From Planctomycetaceae bacterium (GTDB lineage Bacteria; Planctomycetota; Planctomycetia; Pirellulales; UBA1268): a stretch of DNA of 8,814 bases. The stretch covers positions 1 to 8,814 of the forward strand of contig PKCL01000369.1 in NCBI GenBank assembly GCA_002862165.1. Direction: 5' to 3'. Shown piece after piece: positions 6,762 to 8,814 of the stretch. The first letter of the stretch is position 1; every line of letters begins with the position of its first letter. The notes under the pieces are model-generated. The model did no database searches. It had not been told where the DNA came from and worked only from the letters and a program-made list of their open reading frames with translations. The translations under genes and the position numbers were made by a program.

Positions 6762-7928
6762 ATGTTAACGCATGCTGTAACCCATAATGCTGTCTTCATA
6801 GTCATCAGCAGGTTTCGTACCTGGTGTGCTTTCGTCGGATGCTGGCTTGTGAGTGTAAACGGTATCGCCCAACAGGTGTTTGTTGCTCCGGTAGTCAGGC
6901 CAGTACCGGTGAATCGAATACAGGCTCCCGGATACATTCCCCCTCCTCCTGTTGTACGTCGTCCATGGTGGTTTACCGTTCAGACAGTTTCAGGACCTGG
7001 AGCTGTGGTTCCAGTGCCGCGAGTTACAAGGTATCAACCCCAGCCCTTCCGATTTCCGCCTGCTGCTCCCGTTCTTGCTGGCAAACCAATCACACCACCA
7101 ACGAGTACGTTTCCCTCTCAGTGGGCCGCAGCTCCACCGATTACACGATCCTCACCAAGAGCTCAAAAAGCTGTTCCTACCCCGCCTTCTTCTTGGCGGC
7201 CAAGTATTCCTTTACCTCCTGAGGAAGCAAAACCAACACCTCCAACACCCCATACATTCACACCACAACCTACACCAGCTCAAACAACCCCACCACCACC
7301 GTCAGGGAACTGGGCAACAATTGCAGTTGATGCAAGCAATCCTCAGCCAAATGCCATGGCCATTACAATCCCGCCTGAATCAGGTGGCACATTGGCAGCA
7401 CACCCTCATCACCACAATGCTCCTCGAAAAACTCCAATGCCGGCTCAGACTGTAAGCACCCCCCAGATACAAGCACCTGTGCCGGTTACTACACCTGCTG
7501 CAACAGTTGCTTGGTGGCGATGCACCGGTGTCACAGATGGCGACACAATCACATGCCTTGATGCAGCTGGACAACAGCAAAAAGTTCAGGTTTCAGATAT
7601 TGATGCGCCCGAACTGAGCCAACCTTATGGGCGGGAGTCTCGAAATATACTTGCTGATCTCGTATTCGGAAAGTCACTTGCCATTATTGAAACTGGGAGC
7701 AATTCAAATGGGTTTGTAACGTGCAGAATTTCTGTTGGCGGAAAAGATGTCGCCCGCGCGATGATCGCTGGCGGAGCTGCATGGGTAGATCCACAATCAA
7801 CAAGCTCTTACATAAACGATCAACAAGATGCTCAAAAATCTGGCAAAGGGCTCTGGTCAGAACCGACCCCAACACCGCCATGGGAACACCGCAAATCAGC
7901 CGTAACCCCTTGGCAGCAAGCGGCCTAA
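6762..7928 (+). CDS. Exported proline-rich protein with a staphylococcal-nuclease-like domain lacking both catalytic arginines
   Basis: From ATG 6762 the product has 388 residues; an in-frame TTG at 6720 would add 14. Neither has a good ribosome-binding site, and the ATG is chosen because it places a hydrophobic segment (TWCAFVGCWLVSVNG) ahead of a plausible GIA-QQ signal-peptidase site. A long Pro/Thr/Gln-rich linker with a small His cluster (HPHHHN) follows. Residues about 252-377 form an SNase-type domain (PF00565-like): VTDGDTI, the DIDAPELSQPYGRES block, AMIAGGAAW, and the terminal GLW...PPWEHR. Aligned to staphylococcal nuclease, D21, D40 and E43 are kept (261, 281, 284), but R35 is Gln (276) and R87 is Phe (318; NGF replaces YGR). 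Family members normally cut DNA or RNA with calcium; this one may bind without cutting. It is divergent from the peptidase gene and abuts the next convergent gene. Confidence 0.85.
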   Translation: MLTHAVTHNAVFIVISRFRTWCAFVGCWLVSVNGIAQQVFVAPVVRPVPVNRIQAPGYIPPPPVVRRPWWFTVQTVSGPGAVVPVPRVTRYQPQPFRFPPAAPVLAGKPITPPTSTFPSQWAAAPPITRSSPRAQKAVPTPPSSWRPSIPLPPEEAKPTPPTPHTFTPQPTPAQTTPPPPSGNWATIAVDASNPQPNAMAITIPPESGGTLAAHPHHHNAPRKTPMPAQTVSTPQIQAPVPVTTPAATVAWWRCTGVTDGDTITCLDAAGQQQKVQVSDIDAPELSQPYGRESRNILADLVFGKSLAIIETGSNSNGFVTCRISVGGKDVARAMIAGGAAWVDPQSTSSYINDQQDAQKSGKGLWSEPTPTPPWEHRKSAVTPWQQAA

Positions 7929-8201
7929 CTATTCGTGTTCACTCTTGATAAAAAGCTGGCCGTCTTCTGCTATATCCACGTGAAGCACCATCGGATTACA
8001 GCACACTGGACAGTCTTCAACGTAGTCCTGGTGCAACCCCTCGGTGACATCGACTGGAACGACTATCTCTTCACCACATGAATCACAAATATAATGCGCG
8101 TCCATCTCGGCAGGTTGCATCTCGGCTCTATCACCATGTAATCGCATATGGCTTAACTGCCATTCCTCATCGGTATTATCTTCATCGGTATTATATTGCA
8201 T
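7929..8201 (-). CDS. CPXCG-motif cysteine-rich small protein (putative zinc ribbon)
   Basis: From the ATG at 8199-8201 the product has 90 residues. The C-terminal ~55 match the CPXCG cysteine-rich family: CDSCGEE (C39, C42), VPVDVTEG, QDYVEDCPVCC (C64, C67, C68), then a short hydrophobic-acidic tail (MVLHVDIAEDGQLF). The two CxxC pairs are expected to bind one zinc. The family is of unknown function and found in several bacterial phyla. The N-terminal ~35 residues are an unusual acidic extension containing a tandem NTDED/NTDEE repeat. The frame is open to an ATG at 8268-8270 (113 residues), but AAAGGG 9 nt before 8201 favours the shorter form, and a possible -10 (TATAGT) at 8262-8267 would exclude the longest start. 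Its TAG stop immediately follows the TAA of the convergent nuclease-like gene, with no spacer. The product is probably cytoplasmic. Confidence 0.8.
   Translation of the reverse strand: MQYNTDEDNTDEEWQLSHMRLHGDRAEMQPAEMDAHYICDSCGEEIVVPVDVTEGLHQDYVEDCPVCCNPMVLHVDIAEDGQLFIKSEHE
8165..8194. repeat. 15-bp tandem duplication in the CPXCG gene
   Basis: Two adjacent 15-bp units, 8165-8179 and 8180-8194, share TCATCGGTATTAT and differ at one base (CC versus CT at the unit start). On the minus strand they encode NTDED and NTDEE. The in-frame duplication preserves the reading frame and lies in the acidic N-terminal extension. Confidence 0.85.
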
Positions 8202-8210
8202 CTTCCCAAT

Positions 8211-8216
8211 CCCTTT
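8211..8216 (-). promoter_or_regulatory. Ribosome-binding site choosing the 8201 start of the CPXCG gene
   Basis: AAAGGG on the minus strand lies 9 nt before the ATG at 8199-8201. The two upstream in-frame ATGs (8241-8243 and 8268-8270) have no purine-rich site in front of them. A direct repeat CCAAAGG (plus positions 8212-8218 and 8223-8229, minus strand) overlaps this site. Confidence 0.5.
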
Positions 8217-8376
8217 GGGGGACCTTTGGTTTGTGAAGGACATAGAGTACTGCTGCAAAATACTATACATGTCGAGTCAGCAGCGTAGGATCACCCACAA
8301 AATCAAAAACTTCGTGACGCAACACCTCTGGCAAGAGCAAGACCGAATAAAATATTGCCTGAATACATTTCGAAGA

Positions 8377-8393
8377 CAAAACGAAGGGTTTTG
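8377..8393. repeat. Short inverted repeat in the spacer
   Basis: CAAAAC (8377-8382) and GTTTTG (8388-8393) are reverse complements around the 5-nt loop GAAGG. The stem is A/T-rich and weak, with no T-run on either side, so its role is unclear. Confidence 0.4.
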
Positions 8394-8574
8394 ACTCATC
8401 CGAGCACGCCACTAGCCACTCTATTTCAGAGGCGTAGCAGTGTGTCTACACAATAGCCTGTTATCAAATACATAGACTCAGACACTTCGTTCACAATATC
8501 AATAATGTTCAGTAACGGGCTGTTTTTACAGAGAATAAAACATCGAGGAAAACTACCGAGGCATCATCCCCTCA

Positions 8575-8606
8575 CCGATGGTCAGCATTTACAGTATGAC
8601 CATCGG
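8575..8606. repeat. Perfect 10-bp inverted repeat in non-coding DNA
   Basis: CCGATGGTCA (8575-8584) and TGACCATCGG (8597-8606) are exact reverse complements separated by 12 nt (GCATTTACAGTA). The symmetry is lost immediately outside the arms. There is no U-tract on either strand, which argues against a classical intrinsic terminator. The length and spacing would fit a dimeric regulator's operator or an RNA stem-loop. Confidence 0.8.
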
Positions 8607-8723
8607 CACTGTCGATCATGTAATGATACCGATAGCTAACTGACCCAGTTGACTATTTAGACTTGAAGTGGCTGAATAATTTTCTAGAAGCAAGCCGAGC
8701 CTTGTAACCCTCCACGTATCTGC

Positions 8724-8740
8724 AAAGCCCATCAACGGGC
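8724..8740 (-). terminator. Weak candidate terminator downstream of tRNA-Gly
   Basis: On the minus strand GCCC-GTTGAT-GGGC is followed by TTT, about 32 nt beyond the tRNA 3' end. The stem has only four G-C pairs (two outer G-U pairs are possible) and the T-run is short, so this is tentative. Confidence 0.3.
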
Positions 8741-8771
8741 CCGGCCAGACTAGTCGCTCGAGTAGGCTGAG

Positions 8772-8814
8772 AGCGGGCGACCGGGTTCGAACCGGCGACA
8801 ACCAGCTTGGGAAG
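8772..8814 (-). tRNA. tRNA-Gly (anticodon CCC), 3' part only
   Basis: Only tRNA positions 31-73 lie in the window; the 5' half is beyond the right edge. Read on the minus strand, the anticodon loop is TTCCCAA with anticodon CCC at 8809-8811, which decodes GGG. The T-arm is GCCGG-TTCGAAC-CCGGT, with five pairs including one G-U. The acceptor 3' strand is CGCCCGC with discriminator T at 8772, matching the usual GCGGGCG acceptor of glycine tRNAs. No CCA is encoded: the bases after the discriminator are CTC, so CCA must be added by nucleotidyltransferase. Confidence 0.9.

Larger units (their letters stand above)
8202..8771. other. Non-coding region between the CPXCG gene and tRNA-Gly
   Basis: About 570 bp carry no convincing gene. 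The right part has short ORFs without ribosome-binding sites, such as 44 codons at 8505-8639 on the plus strand. The region holds several dyads: CAAAAC/GTTTTG at 8377-8393, TGTGT/ACACA at 8441-8452, a perfect 10-bp inverted repeat at 8575-8606, and ATCAT/ATGAT at 8615-8627. The left end must contain the promoter of the CPXCG gene, with TATAGT at 8262-8267 (minus strand) a possible -10. No transposase remnant or duplicate of the tRNA 3' end is seen in the window. Confidence 0.6.

Noticed and set aside
6629..6937. Minus-strand ORF of 102 codons in the divergent spacer
   Set aside because: It overlaps the start and signal peptide of the nuclease-like gene antisense, with no recognisable domain or start site.
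8505..8639. Plus-strand 44-codon ORF with a HRHCRSC segment
   Set aside because: It has no ribosome-binding site and crosses the 10-bp inverted repeat; the His/Arg/Cys run resembles a metal site only superficially.
8616..8801. Minus-strand ORF of 61 codons
   Set aside because: It runs through the T-arm and acceptor of tRNA-Gly, so it is not a gene.
8616..8814. Possible integrated element at the tRNA-Gly 3' end
   Set aside because: tRNA 3' ends are common integration sites, but no integrase gene and no second copy of the tRNA 3' sequence is visible in the window.

Overview
The window looks like a stretch of bacterial chromosome, most likely from a planctomycete (Pirellulales-like). This is inferred from three things: long exported proteins of lineage-restricted appearance, a signal-peptide-bearing HExxH peptidase-like protein ending in a PA-IL-like domain, and a CPXCG-type zinc-ribbon protein. 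Only the fumarase and the tRNA-Gly are universal markers, so the phylum call is an inference. No phage, IS element, CRISPR array or defence system is visible.

Layout. (1) 1-3340, plus strand: a very long Ser/Thr/Pro-rich protein of unknown function. Its 5' end lies outside the window, and it is split by an apparent change of reading frame between about 260 and 359. Its last ~390 residues look folded and beta-rich. (2) 3461-4876, plus: class II fumarase (fumC), with all signatures intact. A 50-codon ORF (4925-5077) follows in the same frame after the fumC stop. (3) 5091-6527, minus: an exported metallopeptidase-like protein with HEGVH and WYTEG motifs and a C-terminal PA-IL/LecA-like sandwich. 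(4) 6762-7928, plus: an exported proline-rich protein with a C-terminal staphylococcal-nuclease-like domain in which both catalytic arginines appear to be replaced. (5) 7929-8201, minus: a small CPXCG cysteine-rich protein whose stop codon directly abuts the stop of the preceding gene. (6) 8202-8771: non-coding DNA with several dyads, including a perfect 10-bp inverted repeat. (7) 8772-8814, minus: the 3' part of a tRNA-Gly(CCC), cut by the window edge.

The genes do not form one obvious pathway. Orientation changes at almost every boundary (plus, plus, minus, plus, minus, minus), so most are probably transcribed separately. At least two products (the peptidase and the nuclease-like protein) carry N-terminal export signals, and the first gene may also act in the envelope. 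Fumarase is cytoplasmic central metabolism. The points most worth a second look are the nuclease-like domain without its catalytic arginines, the frame break in the giant gene, the strong GC-rich hairpin inside that gene, and the short ORFs flanking fumC.
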